DNA of 45,507 bases from Pseudomonadota bacterium (GCA_029780075.1 JAKOZI010000180.1:1-45507); one strand, 5' to 3'; positions 1 through 9,224 are shown, counted from the first letter of the stretch. Numbers and translations: made by a program. The notes: generated by a model from the sequence alone, not told the origin.

Positions 1-120
1 ATCAAGCTGGTCGACCACCTCCACAATGAATCGCGCCAAGTGATCCTGGTTCAGCCAATCGTCGAGTGACGGCGGCAGCAGGTAGTCGGTCTTGCGGTCG
101 GTGACGATGAACTTGGACAT
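1..120 (-). CDS. IS1182-like transposase, N-terminal fragment (runs off left edge)
   Basis: The minus strand is open for 40 codons from an ATG at 120 to the window edge. It begins MSKFIVTDRKTDYLLPPS and continues with DDWLNQDHLARFIVEVVDQLD. This is the typical start of IS1182-type (DUF772-containing) transposases, with the LLPPS and DHLAR-F-VE patterns that precede the catalytic part. The catalytic domain lies outside the window, so it cannot be said whether the gene is intact. The IS end upstream of the transposase must lie between 121 and about 160, because a host gene fragment begins there. Family assignment is by recognition of the N-terminus only; an IS5-group relative is the alternative. 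Confidence 0.75.
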   Translation of the reverse strand, partial: MSKFIVTDRKTDYLLPPSLDDWLNQDHLARFIVEVVDQLD

Positions 121-150
121 GCCAGACCTCGGTCGCTTGAATAGCTATGA

Positions 151-393
151 TTATAGCATATCCGGCAGCGGCAGGCCTATAGTCCGACAGGCTGCTAGCC
201 ACCACTCCGCCAGTTCATCGGTTTGCATCAACGCCAATTCCAGAGCAGCGACGCAGGCGACAGTGAAAGCGCTGAGTGCAAATAGCAGTCGGGGCGCGCG
301 TGGGCGCTGCGCAAGTCCAATGCCCATCTCGATTAAGCCTAGCGTGAGGCAGGCCGCAGCCACCATGGGCCAGGTGATGGTCATCCAATTCAT
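151..393 (-). pseudogene. Truncated membrane sensor protein (probable histidine kinase N-terminus)
   Basis: This 80-residue reading frame starts at an ATG at 393. It shows two clear hydrophobic segments, at about residues 8-28 (TWPMVAAACLTLGLIEMGIG) and 37-60 (RLLFALSAF...LELALMQ). That pattern suits the membrane input module of a sensor kinase. The frame stops at 151, a few dozen bases before the transposase at 1-120, with no kinase domain following. The likeliest reading is a sensor gene cut by IS insertion. The receiver-domain gene at 616-1008, upstream on the same strand, is a plausible former partner. The histidine kinase identity is an inference; the membrane segments and the abrupt end next to an IS are what the sequence shows. 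Confidence 0.5.
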
Positions 394-615
394 GACAAAG
401 TACCTATGCCTTCGCGTCCTCTGTCTTCCGAATGCCGGATTCCACCGACCGCAGGTGCCCAATCTGGCAATTTTACGTCAGCAACCGGCGCATGCGAGAG
501 ATTGCGAACTGCCGACTTGCGCCCGATATTATGCGACCGGGCTTGACCGGCATACACGTCGGCGCACTGAATTGCACCGCAGGATTGGCCACAGGAAGAA
601 TGTTGAAGCGTGACG

Positions 616-1008
616 CTATCCGGGGGCGGAAGACGAAACCACACTGCGAATCGCCTCCAGAAGGTCGCTACCGGCATCCGTCTTGCGAAAATAGCCGACA
701 CACTGCCCGGACCATGCCGCCTCGCGCACCCTGGGATCGTCATGAGCGGTGACAAAGAGTATCGGCGTTCGGTCCCCTTCCACGGCAAGTTGATTGCGCA
801 AATCGATCCCGGACATGCCGGGTAGCTGAACGTCGAGCACGAGACAATCAAATCTCGGATGCTTCATGTCCTCGTTGAACGCTTCGGCGGATGCGTACGT
901 GACCGACTGCATCCCCGCCGCACGCAACAGTCGAGCGACCGAGCGACGAAGACTCTCGTCATCGTCGACGACACCTACACAGAGTTTGCCCAAGCCGCTA
1001 GTTGCCAT
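616..1008 (-). CDS. Stand-alone response regulator receiver protein (FixJ-like REC)
   Basis: This is a 130-residue single-domain receiver. It has the acidic cluster VVDDDES near the N-terminus, the phospho-acceptor Asp in LVLDVQLPGMSG, the conserved Thr in LFVTAHDD and the Lys in YFRKTDAG. No helix-turn-helix output domain follows; the frame stops after the last receiver helix, so it is either a natural single-domain regulator or the remnant of a FixJ/NarL protein. The start at 1008 (MATSGLGK) is preferred over 1029 because GGATAGG lies about 6 bases upstream. It would act as a cytoplasmic phosphorelay partner. The downstream sensor fragment at 151-393 suggests that its cognate kinase was lost. 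Confidence 0.75.
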   Translation of the reverse strand: MATSGLGKLCVGVVDDDESLRRSVARLLRAAGMQSVTYASAEAFNEDMKHPRFDCLVLDVQLPGMSGIDLRNQLAVEGDRTPILFVTAHDDPRVREAAWSGQCVGYFRKTDAGSDLLEAIRSVVSSSAPG

Positions 1009-1498
1009 GATGACAAGCCTATCCGGCATGCGAAGCTAACGCTACTGCCCTTTGGGGCAGCTGAACCCTGTCGAGAACGGCGAATGGCCGCTTGTTACGT
1101 CCCGGAGGGTTAACCACCCATCGCAAGGGTGCTCAGTCGGCCGGTATCTGATGAGTTACCAGCCGTTCGCGCTGCTCGATTTTTTGCGGTTGCTACGGCG
1201 GGTTGTGGCCGTTAGCTGCCTACCAGACCACCAGTCTTGAACTACCGTCGCAGACTGCTCACCTTTGGAATCTGTCAGACGGCGCCTAGAACACGCTGGG
1301 TCTGGCTAGGGGCAGGTGAGAATTGCCGACGGTGCGGCAACGCCTTCTACAGCCGCGGTCGTTGCTGACAGCCCTCACTTCTTGAGACTTTACGCAGCGC
1401 AGGTTAACGGAACAGCGCGCTTAACTTGTATCCTGCCGTGGAAGCGAATGGGAATTGCTGATGCATCCATTCGTGCTTTAGAGTGCTCCTGCGCGAGC
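1009..1498. other. 490 bp without a recognisable gene
   Basis: No open frame in this stretch has recognisable protein features on either strand. The longest frames are short, start without a ribosome binding site and look random. No hairpin-U terminator, tRNA or inverted repeat stands out. It lies between the receiver gene and the broken end of radC, so it is probably decayed or foreign DNA joined at the radC breakpoint near 1502. Confidence 0.5.
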
Positions 1499-1957
1499 TT
1501 AGACGCTGGTCTGCGTCAGCGTGCCGCGAAACAGCTCTTCAGCGGCGATCAGGCGATTCTGCGCATCCAGCCACAGCGCGAAGAACACCTCGTGCTGCAG
1601 CCCCGCGAGATGCAGCCGCAGGTAATCGCGCACCGCCGCCGGAGAAGAAAAGCCGATTCCCCGGCGCATTTCCTCGCCCAACGACCGCCGCGCCATTTCC
1701 AGGACCGCCTGCAACTGCGCGAATTTCGCGGGGCCCATGCCGGGCACCGCCGAAAAGTCGGCCTGGCTGGCCGCGAACAGGCCGTTCAGCCCGCCGAAGC
1801 GGCTGATCAGCTCACGCCCCAGATCAACCGCGGATTTTCCCCTGCAGCCGACACGCAGGAAGATCGCCAGCAACTCGGCATCCGAGAGCGATGCGGCACC
1901 GTGCGCCAGAAGGCGCTCGCGTGGTCGCTCATCCTCGGGCCAATCGGTAATCGCCAT
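1499..1957 (-). pseudogene. radC: radC, truncated before the JAB/MPN metal site
   Basis: The first 152 residues are a clear RadC (UPF0758). The N-terminus [12 protein letters not shown] is followed by an [13 protein letters not shown] segment, a helix-hairpin-helix-like [15 protein letters not shown] and the start of the MPN domain, [14 protein letters not shown]. The protein ends at GTLTQTSV and then stops. Full-length RadC (about 224 residues) continues with a YPREV segment and the metal-binding HNHPSG motif; both are absent here and are not found downstream in any frame I could read. GAGGTGA lies 6 bases before the ATG, so translation initiation is intact. The break falls at about 1502, where RadC homology stops and unrelated sequence begins. 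Enzymatic function is therefore unlikely. Confidence 0.8.
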
Positions 1958-2177
1958 GTCGTCACCTCACCAGTCGAATGCGCCTTCCGGCATCCCGCTC
2001 CCGACCACAGCTACTCGCCGCTGCCTTCCGATTTTCCCTGAGTCACGCCCGGTTCTTCCGTATGGCGATTGGCTTGCTGCGCCAGCAGTTCGAGCGACAT
2101 CCCCGGCAATCCATGCCGTCGCCACTCGGTGTAGGTGAAGCGATCACGCGATACCGCTGGCCGGCCCTCCCGGAAGC

Positions 2178-5100
2178 CTATGCGCGAGGCTTGCTCAACC
2201 ACTGCAACAAGCTCTCGTACAGCATATCGGGGTCGATGGGTTTGGCGATGTGGTCGTCCATGCCGGCGGCAAGGCAGACCCTGCGATCCTCATTGAAGGC
2301 ATTCGCCGTCATCGCCAGAATCGGGGTGTGTGCGTAGCCGGGCAAGGTCCGGATCACCCGCGTGGCCTCAATGCCGTTCATCATCGGCATCAGCATGTCC
2401 ATCAGGATCAGGTCGTAGTGGCTGCGTTGCGACATGGCGACCGCGCAACCTCCATCCTCGGCCAACTCCACGGTGAGGCCGACATCTGCCAGCAACCCGC
2501 ACGTCACCTCCTGATTGATCGGCTCGTCCTCCGCGAGGAGGATGCGTGCCCCGGCGTGATGGGCCTTGAGTTGCACCTCGGCTGACTGTTCTGCAATAGT
2601 CGGCGCCGGGGTGTCGGCGTCGGTCGTCTTCTTCAGATTTATGGTAAACCAGAAGGTACTACCCTGCCCAACCGTACTCTCGATGCCGACGCTCCCACCC
2701 ATCTTTTCAACCAGACGTTTGCTGATGGCAAGTCCCAGGCCGGTACCGCCATACTTGCGAGTCATCGAACTGTCGGCCTGCTCGAAGGCGGTAAACAAGC
2801 GTCCCTGGTCCTCGATTGCAATGCCAATGCCGGTATCCTGCACCTCGCAACGCAACAGGACGTCGCCCGGATGTTCCTCAAGTAGCTTGATTCGCACGGC
2901 AATGGCACCTTGTGCGGTGAATTTGACGGCGTTGCCCGCGAGATTGAGGAAGATCTGACCCAGACGCATGGGATCGCCCAGCAGCGTCAGGCTGGCAACC
3001 GCAGGCGGCAGATCGAAGAACAGCTTCAGGCCTTTTTCCGCAACTTTCTGCCCGATCATGCCCATCAGGTTTTCCAGCACCAGGCCGAATTTGAAGCTGA
3101 CCTGCTCCAGAACCAGGTGCTCGGCCTCGATCCTGGAAATATCCAGGATGTCGTTGATGACTGAAAGCAGATGGGTGGAAGCGTGTTTCAGTTTGCCCAA
3201 CTGATCCATCTGTCTTGCGTCGGTTGTCCGTCGCATGACCAGTTCAGTCATCCCCATGATGGCGTTCATGGGCGTGCGCAACTCGTGACTCATGTTGGCA
3301 AGGAAGGTGCTCTTGGCGCGACTCGCGGCTTCGGCAGCCTCCTTGGCCAAGTAAAGCTCCTGCGTGCGCTCTTCGACCATCGCTTCGAGGTGATGACGGT
3401 ATTGGTCAAGCTCGGCTTCCGTACGCTTGCGTTCGGTAATGTCGAGGTTGCTGCCAATGTATTTGACGATATGGCCCGCGGTATCCCGCTGTGGCGAGGC
3501 CAAACCATATACCCAGGTTACCCTTCCATCCGGAGAGCGAAAACGGTACTCAAGCCCCCAAGTCCCCTCGGACTCAACCATTCGCTGCCAGTTCGATGCA
3601 ACGGCTTCGCGATCTTCCGGATGCAACGCCGCCAACCATCCCTTGCCGAGAGCGTCTGCCGGGGACATTCCGGCCATTTCACACCAGCGCCTGTTCGCAT
3701 AAATGCAGTCACCGTCGGGCGCAGCCAGATAAATACCGACGGGCGCCAGTGCAGCCAGGGTTCGGAACGTATCCTCGCTGTCGTGCAGATCGGACTCGAC
3801 TTGCTTCCGCGATGTGATATCGATGCATAAACCACTCATGCACAAGGGACGACCCTGCGCGTCATACGATGTATCGCCCCTGGCATAGATCCAGCGCGTC
3901 TGCCCCGAGGGCAGGACAACGCGATATTCGTTGACCAGTGGAACATGGTCCCGTATGGCATCGCCAATACTTCTTTCAGCCTCTTGAAGGTCTTCAGGGT
4001 GCAGCACAGACTGCCATGCTTCGAAACTGGCCTCCGTTGTGGCCGGATCGAGGCCAAGGAGCGAGAAGAGTGCCGGCGTCCAGGTCGGATTGCCGCTGCC
4101 AATATCCCAACTCCAGAAGCCGGCTTGAGCCGCGCTCTGCGCCACGGCCAGTTGCAGGCTGGCTTCATGCAGCGCTCTCTCCTGCTGCTTGCGTTCCGTG
4201 ATGTCATGGATCACGGAAAAAAGCAGTGGCCTGCCATCAGCTTCGATCGGTGTCGAATAGACCTCGACATCGCGGATCTTGCCGGAAGCAAGCCGGTGGG
4301 GAAAGTTGAAATAGTTCCGTTCCTCGTGCAATGCCCGTTGTCGTTCCTGAGCGACTTCTTCCGGGGGAAGCGTGTTGATCTCGCTGATGAGCATGCCGAG
4401 CAGGCTTGACTGCGAATAGCCATAATAGCTTGCTGCCGCCTGATTGGCAGCGATGATCGCACCGCTTTCAGGATCGATGAGCAACATCACCGATTTGTTC
4501 TTCTCGAAGAAGTCGCGGAAGCGGGACTCGCTTTCCTGCAATTGGCTAACCGCAACGGCGAGACGTGCAGCACTGCGTAACTGGTTCATGTTGAGGAAGG
4601 CCAGCAACAGGCTGATACCCAAGCCTGCCGTCAGGATGACCATTGAATTCGCCACACTCGTCGGCTCACCCAGGCCGGGTAGTGCCGTTGCCGTCAGAAA
4701 CCACGGTTGTCCTGCAATCTCCATTTTCCTGCTGGCGTGGAATCGATTGGCGTCGCCTTTGTCGGACTCTTCGTTGGAAAAGAGCAACGCCGCTGGGTCG
4801 GCGTTTTCTCCGTCGTAAATGGTGAACGCAATCCGCCCAGCCGTGTGCGAAATGTCGCGTTCAAGCAGACTGGACATCATGTCCTTCATCCGTAGCGGCG
4901 AATACGCCCAGCCGATGAGTTCGTCCAGACGTCGCTCTTCGTCGGTCGGCGTAGTCCCTGAGTGGTAAACCGGCAGATACATCAGGACCCCTGGTTGAAC
5001 GTCCTTGTCGGTTTCCTGTAGCAGGATGACCCGGCCGGAGAGGGCCGCAGCACCACTTTTCCAGGCTCGCTCCATCGCGCGCTGTCGCACCGGTTCCGAG

Positions 5101-5630
5101 TACATGTCGTAGCCGAATGCACGCTGGTTTCTCCAGTCGAACGGTTCAAGATAGACGATGGATGAGTAGTGCCTGCGCTCGCCGGGGGGGCGCAACAGGT
5201 ATTCCGGAAATCCCTCGGCGCGAATCGCCAGCAGGTGGTCGGCAAGCTGCGCGGGCGGGATCAGCCTGGAAAAGCCGACACCCTGGATACCCGGGTATCG
5301 CTCGTTGAGTCTTAAAGCCGCCACAAAGGTTTTGAACTCGGACCGGGTCACATCCCTTCCGGCCTGGCTGTTGGCAGAAAAAAGACCGACAACGCCTCGC
5401 AGAACCTGTTCGTTCGCCTTCATTCGATCCTGGATGGCGTCTGCTATCTGGTGGAGCAGGAGGTCGAATTCGACTCGGGATTTGCTGCTCTCGTGCTGGC
5501 GAACGACTTGCCAAACCACGAGGGTCAACACCATGCCGGCAATCAGGATCATTCCCGGGACCAGGTAATTGCCGAGACTCCACGAGCCCCTTCGGTCCAC
5601 ACTCGTGTGCCACGCAGCCTTACCGATCAT
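2178..5630 (-). CDS. CHASE/PAS hybrid sensor histidine kinase with receiver domain
   Basis: This is an inner-membrane hybrid kinase of 1150 residues. In order it has a membrane segment at about 22-42, an extracytoplasmic CHASE-type sensor (about 70-290), a second membrane segment (about 330-352), three PAS/PAC units (about 370-740, two ending in DITERK and one in DITSRK) and a short coiled linker. A HisKA domain follows with phospho-acceptor His782 in SHELRTPM, then an HATPase with DTGIGI and GGTGLGLAI, and a C-terminal receiver with Asp1078 in LILMDMLMP. No output domain is present, so signals probably pass to an unlinked regulator. The ATG at 5630 is chosen; a TTG at 5705 would add 25 unlikely residues. 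It sits between radC and coaBC and may be a lineage-specific insertion. The ligand is unknown. Confidence 0.85.
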   Translation of the reverse strand: MIGKAAWHTSVDRRGSWSLGNYLVPGMILIAGMVLTLVVWQVVRQHESSKSRVEFDLLLHQIADAIQDRMKANEQVLRGVVGLFSANSQAGRDVTRSEFKTFVAALRLNERYPGIQGVGFSRLIPPAQLADHLLAIRAEGFPEYLLRPPGERRHYSSIVYLEPFDWRNQRAFGYDMYSEPVRQRAMERAWKSGAAALSGRVILLQETDKDVQPGVLMYLPVYHSGTTPTDEERRLDELIGWAYSPLRMKDMMSSLLERDISHTAGRIAFTIYDGENADPAALLFSNEESDKGDANRFHASRKMEIAGQPWFLTATALPGLGEPTSVANSMVILTAGLGISLLLAFLNMNQLRSAARLAVAVSQLQESESRFRDFFEKNKSVMLLIDPESGAIIAANQAAASYYGYSQSSLLGMLISEINTLPPEEVAQERQRALHEERNYFNFPHRLASGKIRDVEVYSTPIEADGRPLLFSVIHDITERKQQERALHEASLQLAVAQSAAQAGFWSWDIGSGNPTWTPALFSLLGLDPATTEASFEAWQSVLHPEDLQEAERSIGDAIRDHVPLVNEYRVVLPSGQTRWIYARGDTSYDAQGRPLCMSGLCIDITSRKQVESDLHDSEDTFRTLAALAPVGIYLAAPDGDCIYANRRWCEMAGMSPADALGKGWLAALHPEDREAVASNWQRMVESEGTWGLEYRFRSPDGRVTWVYGLASPQRDTAGHIVKYIGSNLDITERKRTEAELDQYRHHLEAMVEERTQELYLAKEAAEAASRAKSTFLANMSHELRTPMNAIMGMTELVMRRTTDARQMDQLGKLKHASTHLLSVINDILDISRIEAEHLVLEQVSFKFGLVLENLMGMIGQKVAEKGLKLFFDLPPAVASLTLLGDPMRLGQIFLNLAGNAVKFTAQGAIAVRIKLLEEHPGDVLLRCEVQDTGIGIAIEDQGRLFTAFEQADSSMTRKYGGTGLGLAISKRLVEKMGGSVGIESTVGQGSTFWFTINLKKTTDADTPAPTIAEQSAEVQLKAHHAGARILLAEDEPINQEVTCGLLADVGLTVELAEDGGCAVAMSQRSHYDLILMDMLMPMMNGIEATRVIRTLPGYAHTPILAMTANAFNEDRRVCLAAGMDDHIAKPIDPDMLYESLLQWLSKPRA

Positions 5631-5876
5631 TTCAATCCCATCTCGCCGCAAGAGGCCAGGTTCTAATTTGACGTGAGCCGGAAAAGCTGGAAAAGCCGGA
5701 ACCAAACAGGAGAAGGTCGTTGTCGCAACTCAGGAGGCAGCGCATCCGAAAGGTTGACAACACCGAAAGTATAAACGAAAAGATTTGCATGCGCTCATGC
5801 CTGAATTTTGCCTGCACAATCTCAAGTAGAATGTGCCGCCAAACCATCCAACCAGGACACTTGAAGAGAGCAACGC

Positions 5877-7073
5877 ATGGAACTCGCTGGAAAACGCATC
5901 GTCCTCGGCGTCACGGGCGGCATTGCGGCCTACAAGGCGGCCGAGCTGCTGCGCCTGCTGCTCAAGGAGGGCGCCTCGGTACAGGTGGTAATGACCGCAG
6001 CGGCGACCCATTTTGTCACCCCGGTGACCTTCCAGGCGCTGTCCGGCAAACCGGTGTTCAGCGACCAGTGGGATGCACGCGTGCCCAACAACATGGCGCA
6101 CATCGATCTGTCGCGGGAAGCCGACGTGCTGCTGGTCGCCCCGGCGTCGGCCGATTTTCTCGCCAAGCTGGCCAATGGTCTGGCCGATGACCTGTTGAGC
6201 ACGCTGGCGCTGGCGCGCGCTTGCCCCTTGCTGGTCGCACCGGCGATGAACCGCCAGATGTGGGAACACCCGGCCACCTGCCGCAACATCGCAACACTGC
6301 GCGGTGACGGCGTGCACATCCTCGGGCCGGGTTGCGGTGATCAGGCCTGCGGCGAGACCGGGCTGGGGCGGATGATCGAGCCGGAGGAGATCCTGGCCGA
6401 CATGGTCGCGCACTTCCAGCCCAAGCGCCTGGCCGGCAAACGCGTGCTGCTGACCGCCGGTCCGACCTTCGAAGCGATCGACCCGGTACGTGGTATCACC
6501 AACCTGTCGAGTGGCAAGATGGGGTACGCCATTGCCCGCGCCGCCCGCGAAGCGGGTGCGCAGGTGACGCTGGTTTCCGGTCCGGTCAGCCTGCCCTGCC
6601 CGCAGGGCGTCACCCGCATCGCCGTGACCAGCGCGCTGCAGATGCACGCGGCGGTCCACCACGAAGTCGCGGCGAGCGACGTGTTCATCGCCGTCGCGGC
6701 GGTGGCCGATTACCGACCCGCGAAGCCGATCGGCCACAAGATCAAGAAAGGCGCCCAGACCTCGCCTCCGCAGATCGAACTGCTGCAGAATCCGGATATC
6801 CTCGCCGAAGTCGCCGCGCTGCGCGATCCGCCGTTGTGCGTCGGTTTTGCTGCCGAGAGCGAGAATCTGGCGGAATACGCGGAAAACAAACGGCGGACCA
6901 AGAAGATCCCCCTGCTGGTCGGCAACCTGATCCACGACGGTTTTGGTGGCGACGACAACACGCTGATCCTGTTCGACGACGCGGGCCAGTACCCCCTGCC
7001 TTCAGCACCCAAACTCCAGCTCGCCCGTCAACTTGTCGCGCGTATCGCCAGCCTGCTCGAGCAACGCCGATGA
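5877..7073 (+). CDS. coaBC: Bifunctional phosphopantothenoylcysteine decarboxylase/synthetase
   Basis: This cytoplasmic enzyme carries out two steps of coenzyme A synthesis: CTP-dependent joining of cysteine to 4'-phosphopantothenate, then decarboxylation to 4'-phosphopantetheine. The 398-residue length is normal. The N-terminal flavin (CoaC) half has the [11 protein letters not shown] start, catalytic His75 in NNMAHID, the PAMNRQMW substrate motif (122-129) and Cys158 in [10 protein letters not shown]. The C-terminal CoaB half begins near [17 protein letters not shown] and contains VAAVADYRP and the KIKKG loop. GAGAG precedes the ATG. Its TGA overlaps the ATG of dut (ATGA), so the two are translationally coupled, as in many proteobacteria. 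Confidence 0.96.
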   Translation: MELAGKRIVLGVTGGIAAYKAAELLRLLLKEGASVQVVMTAAATHFVTPVTFQALSGKPVFSDQWDARVPNNMAHIDLSREADVLLVAPASADFLAKLANGLADDLLSTLALARACPLLVAPAMNRQMWEHPATCRNIATLRGDGVHILGPGCGDQACGETGLGRMIEPEEILADMVAHFQPKRLAGKRVLLTAGPTFEAIDPVRGITNLSSGKMGYAIARAAREAGAQVTLVSGPVSLPCPQGVTRIAVTSALQMHAAVHHEVAASDVFIAVAAVADYRPAKPIGHKIKKGAQTSPPQIELLQNPDILAEVAALRDPPLCVGFAAESENLAEYAENKRRTKKIPLLVGNLIHDGFGGDDNTLILFDDAGQYPLPSAPKLQLARQLVARIASLLEQRR

Positions 7074-7525
7074 GCCGACCCGACCTGCGGGTAGACGTCA
7101 AGCTGCTCGACCCGCGCCTGCGCGACAGCCCGCCACACTATGCGACTGCCGGATCGGCCGGTCTCGACCTGCGCGCATGCATCGCGGCGCCTGTGGACAT
7201 CCGGCCCGGGGAAACGCTGTTGATTCCAACCGGGGTAGCCATCCATCTCGCCGACCCGGGGCTGGCGGCGATGATCCTGCCGCGGTCGGGGCTAGGCCAC
7301 AAACACGGCATCGTCCTGGGCAACCTGGTCGGCTTGATCGATTCAGACTATCAGGGCGAAATCATGGTCTCGACCTGGAACCGTGGTCAGCAGACCTTCA
7401 CGCTGCAGCCGCTCGAACGCCTGGCGCAACTGGTGATCGTGCCGGTGTTGCAGATGCGCTTCAACGTGGTCGAGGACTTCGCGGCCAGCGCGCGCGCCGC
7501 GGGTGGTTTCGGCAGCACCGGTTAG
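7070..7525 (+). CDS. dut: dUTP diphosphatase
   Basis: This is a 151-residue homotrimeric dUTPase that converts dUTP to dUMP and pyrophosphate, keeping uracil out of DNA and feeding thymidylate synthesis. The five family motifs are visible: [40 protein letters not shown] and the C-terminal flexible GGFGSTG. The start at 7070 overlaps the coaBC stop by four bases; an upstream in-frame extension inside coaBC is a shadow. The length matches the E. coli enzyme. Confidence 0.96.
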   Translation: MSRPDLRVDVKLLDPRLRDSPPHYATAGSAGLDLRACIAAPVDIRPGETLLIPTGVAIHLADPGLAAMILPRSGLGHKHGIVLGNLVGLIDSDYQGEIMVSTWNRGQQTFTLQPLERLAQLVIVPVLQMRFNVVEDFAASARAAGGFGSTG

Positions 7526-7559
7526 GACTGAGGGCTGAGGCTGAGGCAGCGCCGAACGT

Positions 7560-8048
7560 TCAGCGCTCGATGCGCCGTAGCAGCAGCCATACCGCGGCGG
7601 CCAGAAAGACGAGAAAACAAAGCACCGACCAGTTGGCCATCGACAGGCCGAGGAACACCCATTCCTTGCTCGAACAGAAACCGGTGGCCATGAACATCGC
7701 TGGCCAGCGCACGCCGAACCAGTCGACGATGCGTTCGATCAGGGTCGGCTCGCCGAAACCGCACTCCATGCTCACCTCGGGCAGGTACTGCAGCCAGCTC
7801 TGGTAGGCGGCGGTGGCCACGCCACCGGCCGCGGTCAAGGCCAGCAGCGCACCCCACACGCGGCGCGCGCCGGGGAACAAGGCTCCGGCCAGCGCCAGCA
7901 GGCCGATCAGCAGATAGAGCAGCCGCTGAAAAATGCACAACGGACACGGCTGCAGTTTCATCAGTTCGCCGATCGACCAGCCGGCCAGCGTCAGACCAAC
8001 TGCTGCCAACGCCAGCAAGGCGAAGGCAGCCCGCAAGGAAAGCGACAT
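7560..8048 (-). CDS. dsbB: Disulfide bond formation protein DsbB
   Basis: This 162-residue inner-membrane protein reoxidises the periplasmic thiol oxidase DsbA and passes the electrons to quinone. Four hydrophobic segments are apparent. The first redox pair, Cys35-Cys38, is in LQPCPLCIFQR after the first membrane helix. The second pair, Cys96 and Cys125, is in the long periplasmic loop (SMECGFGEP and ATGFCSSKEW), followed by the usual KEW. It lies 12 bases downstream of the desaturase gene on the same strand and is probably co-transcribed with it. It converges on dut, with only 34 bases between the stops. Confidence 0.93.
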   Translation of the reverse strand: MSLSLRAAFALLALAAVGLTLAGWSIGELMKLQPCPLCIFQRLLYLLIGLLALAGALFPGARRVWGALLALTAAGGVATAAYQSWLQYLPEVSMECGFGEPTLIERIVDWFGVRWPAMFMATGFCSSKEWVFLGLSMANWSVLCFLVFLAAAVWLLLRRIER

Positions 8049-8060
8049 CGGCGCGCCTGC

Positions 8061-9224
8061 TCAGGCCAGCACGTAGCTGCGCAAGCGCAGCGACAGTTCC
8101 TGCAACTGCCGGACGCCGGAATTCTCGGCACGCTCGCACCAGTCCTGCAGGGCCTGAAGCAGATGCTCGCGGGAGGCATTCGAGCGCTCCCAGACGGCCA
8201 CCAGTTCCTGGCGCATGGCGTAGGCCGTTTGCAGGGCCGTGCTTTCGCCGAGCAGCAACTCTAGGCGGCCGCGTTGCTCCTGCGGCACCGCGCCGGCATC
8301 GGTGGTCAACCAGCGCTTGAGTCCCTTGAAGCGCTGGCTGTCCTGCAGCGTGGTGAGTTCCTCGCGATACACCTGCTTCAGCGACCTGGCGTATTGCGAC
8401 AATACGTCATAGCGGTTGACGATCACCGCCTGCAGGGTATCGAAGTCGACGACCGGGCGCAGCGTCCCGAGGCGCGGCCTGGGCGCGACTTTCTTCACCC
8501 GGGCCATGCCCAGCGCGGCAAGGATGCGGATATACAGCCAGCCGATGTCAATTTCGTACCAGTGGATCGACAAGCGCGCGGAAGTGGGATAGGTGTGATG
8601 GTTGTTGTGCAGTTCCTCGCCGCCGATGAGGATGCCCCAGGGGGAAATGTTGGTGCTCGCGTCCGGGGAAGCGAAGTTCCGGTAGCCCCAGAAATGTCCG
8701 AGGCCGTTGATCACCCCCGCCGCCCAGAAGGGAATCCAGATGATCTGCACGGCCCAGATCAGGAAACCCGGCAGCACGCCGAACAAGGCCATGTCGATGG
8801 CCAGCATGATCACCACTCCGAGCTTGTGCCACGGCGTGTAGAGGTGATTCTCGATCCAGTCGTCCGGTGTTCCATGCCCGTAGCGGCGCAGGGTTTCAGC
8901 GTTCCTGGCTTCCCTGACATAGAGGAAGACACCGGTCCACAGGACGCGGTGGATGCCGTAGATCTGCGGGCTGTGCGGGTCCTCGGGGGTCTCGCATTTG
9001 GCGTGATGCTTGCGGTGGATCGCGGCCCATTCCTTGGTGACCATGCCGGTCGCCAGCCACAGCCACAAACGAAAGAAATGCGCGGGCAGCGGGTGCAGGT
9101 CGAGCGCGCGATGCGCCTGATGCCGGTGCAGGAAGATGGTCACCGCGGCAATGCTCACATGGGTCAGGCCCAATGTGATCAATACCTCAGCCCACCAGGG
9201 CAAATCGACGAGTCCAGCGTACAT
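8061..9224 (-). CDS. Membrane acyl-CoA / acyl-lipid delta-9 type desaturase
   Basis: This 387-residue integral membrane di-iron desaturase introduces a double bond into a saturated acyl chain. The three histidine boxes that bind iron are present: HRHQAH (33-38), HRKHH (70-74) and HNNHH (206-210). They are separated by hydrophobic pairs of helices, as in the OLE1/DesA class. A helical, charged C-terminal extension of about 110 residues (from roughly residue 275) follows the catalytic core; relatives in Pseudomonas and other betaproteobacteria have a similar tail. Whether the substrate is acyl-CoA or phospholipid-bound cannot be told from sequence. It heads a two-gene unit with dsbB and is divergent from the response regulator at 9402. 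Confidence 0.9.
   Translation of the reverse strand: MYAGLVDLPWWAEVLITLGLTHVSIAAVTIFLHRHQAHRALDLHPLPAHFFRLWLWLATGMVTKEWAAIHRKHHAKCETPEDPHSPQIYGIHRVLWTGVFLYVREARNAETLRRYGHGTPDDWIENHLYTPWHKLGVVIMLAIDMALFGVLPGFLIWAVQIIWIPFWAAGVINGLGHFWGYRNFASPDASTNISPWGILIGGEELHNNHHTYPTSARLSIHWYEIDIGWLYIRILAALGMARVKKVAPRPRLGTLRPVVDFDTLQAVIVNRYDVLSQYARSLKQVYREELTTLQDSQRFKGLKRWLTTDAGAVPQEQRGRLELLLGESTALQTAYAMRQELVAVWERSNASREHLLQALQDWCERAENSGVRQLQELSLRLRSYVLA

Noticed and set aside
1316-2041. 241-residue plus-strand frame over radC
   Set aside because: Composition is that of a reverse-frame shadow (many Arg, Gln, His) and it covers the well-supported radC fragment.
2011-2202. 63-residue minus-strand frame between radC and the hybrid kinase
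   Set aside because: It starts with GTG inside the kinase 3' end, lacks a ribosome binding site and matches no family I recognise; it may be chance or a remnant.
5754-5775. TTGACA followed by TATAAA upstream of coaBC
   Set aside because: The spacer is only 10 bases, too short for a sigma70 promoter.
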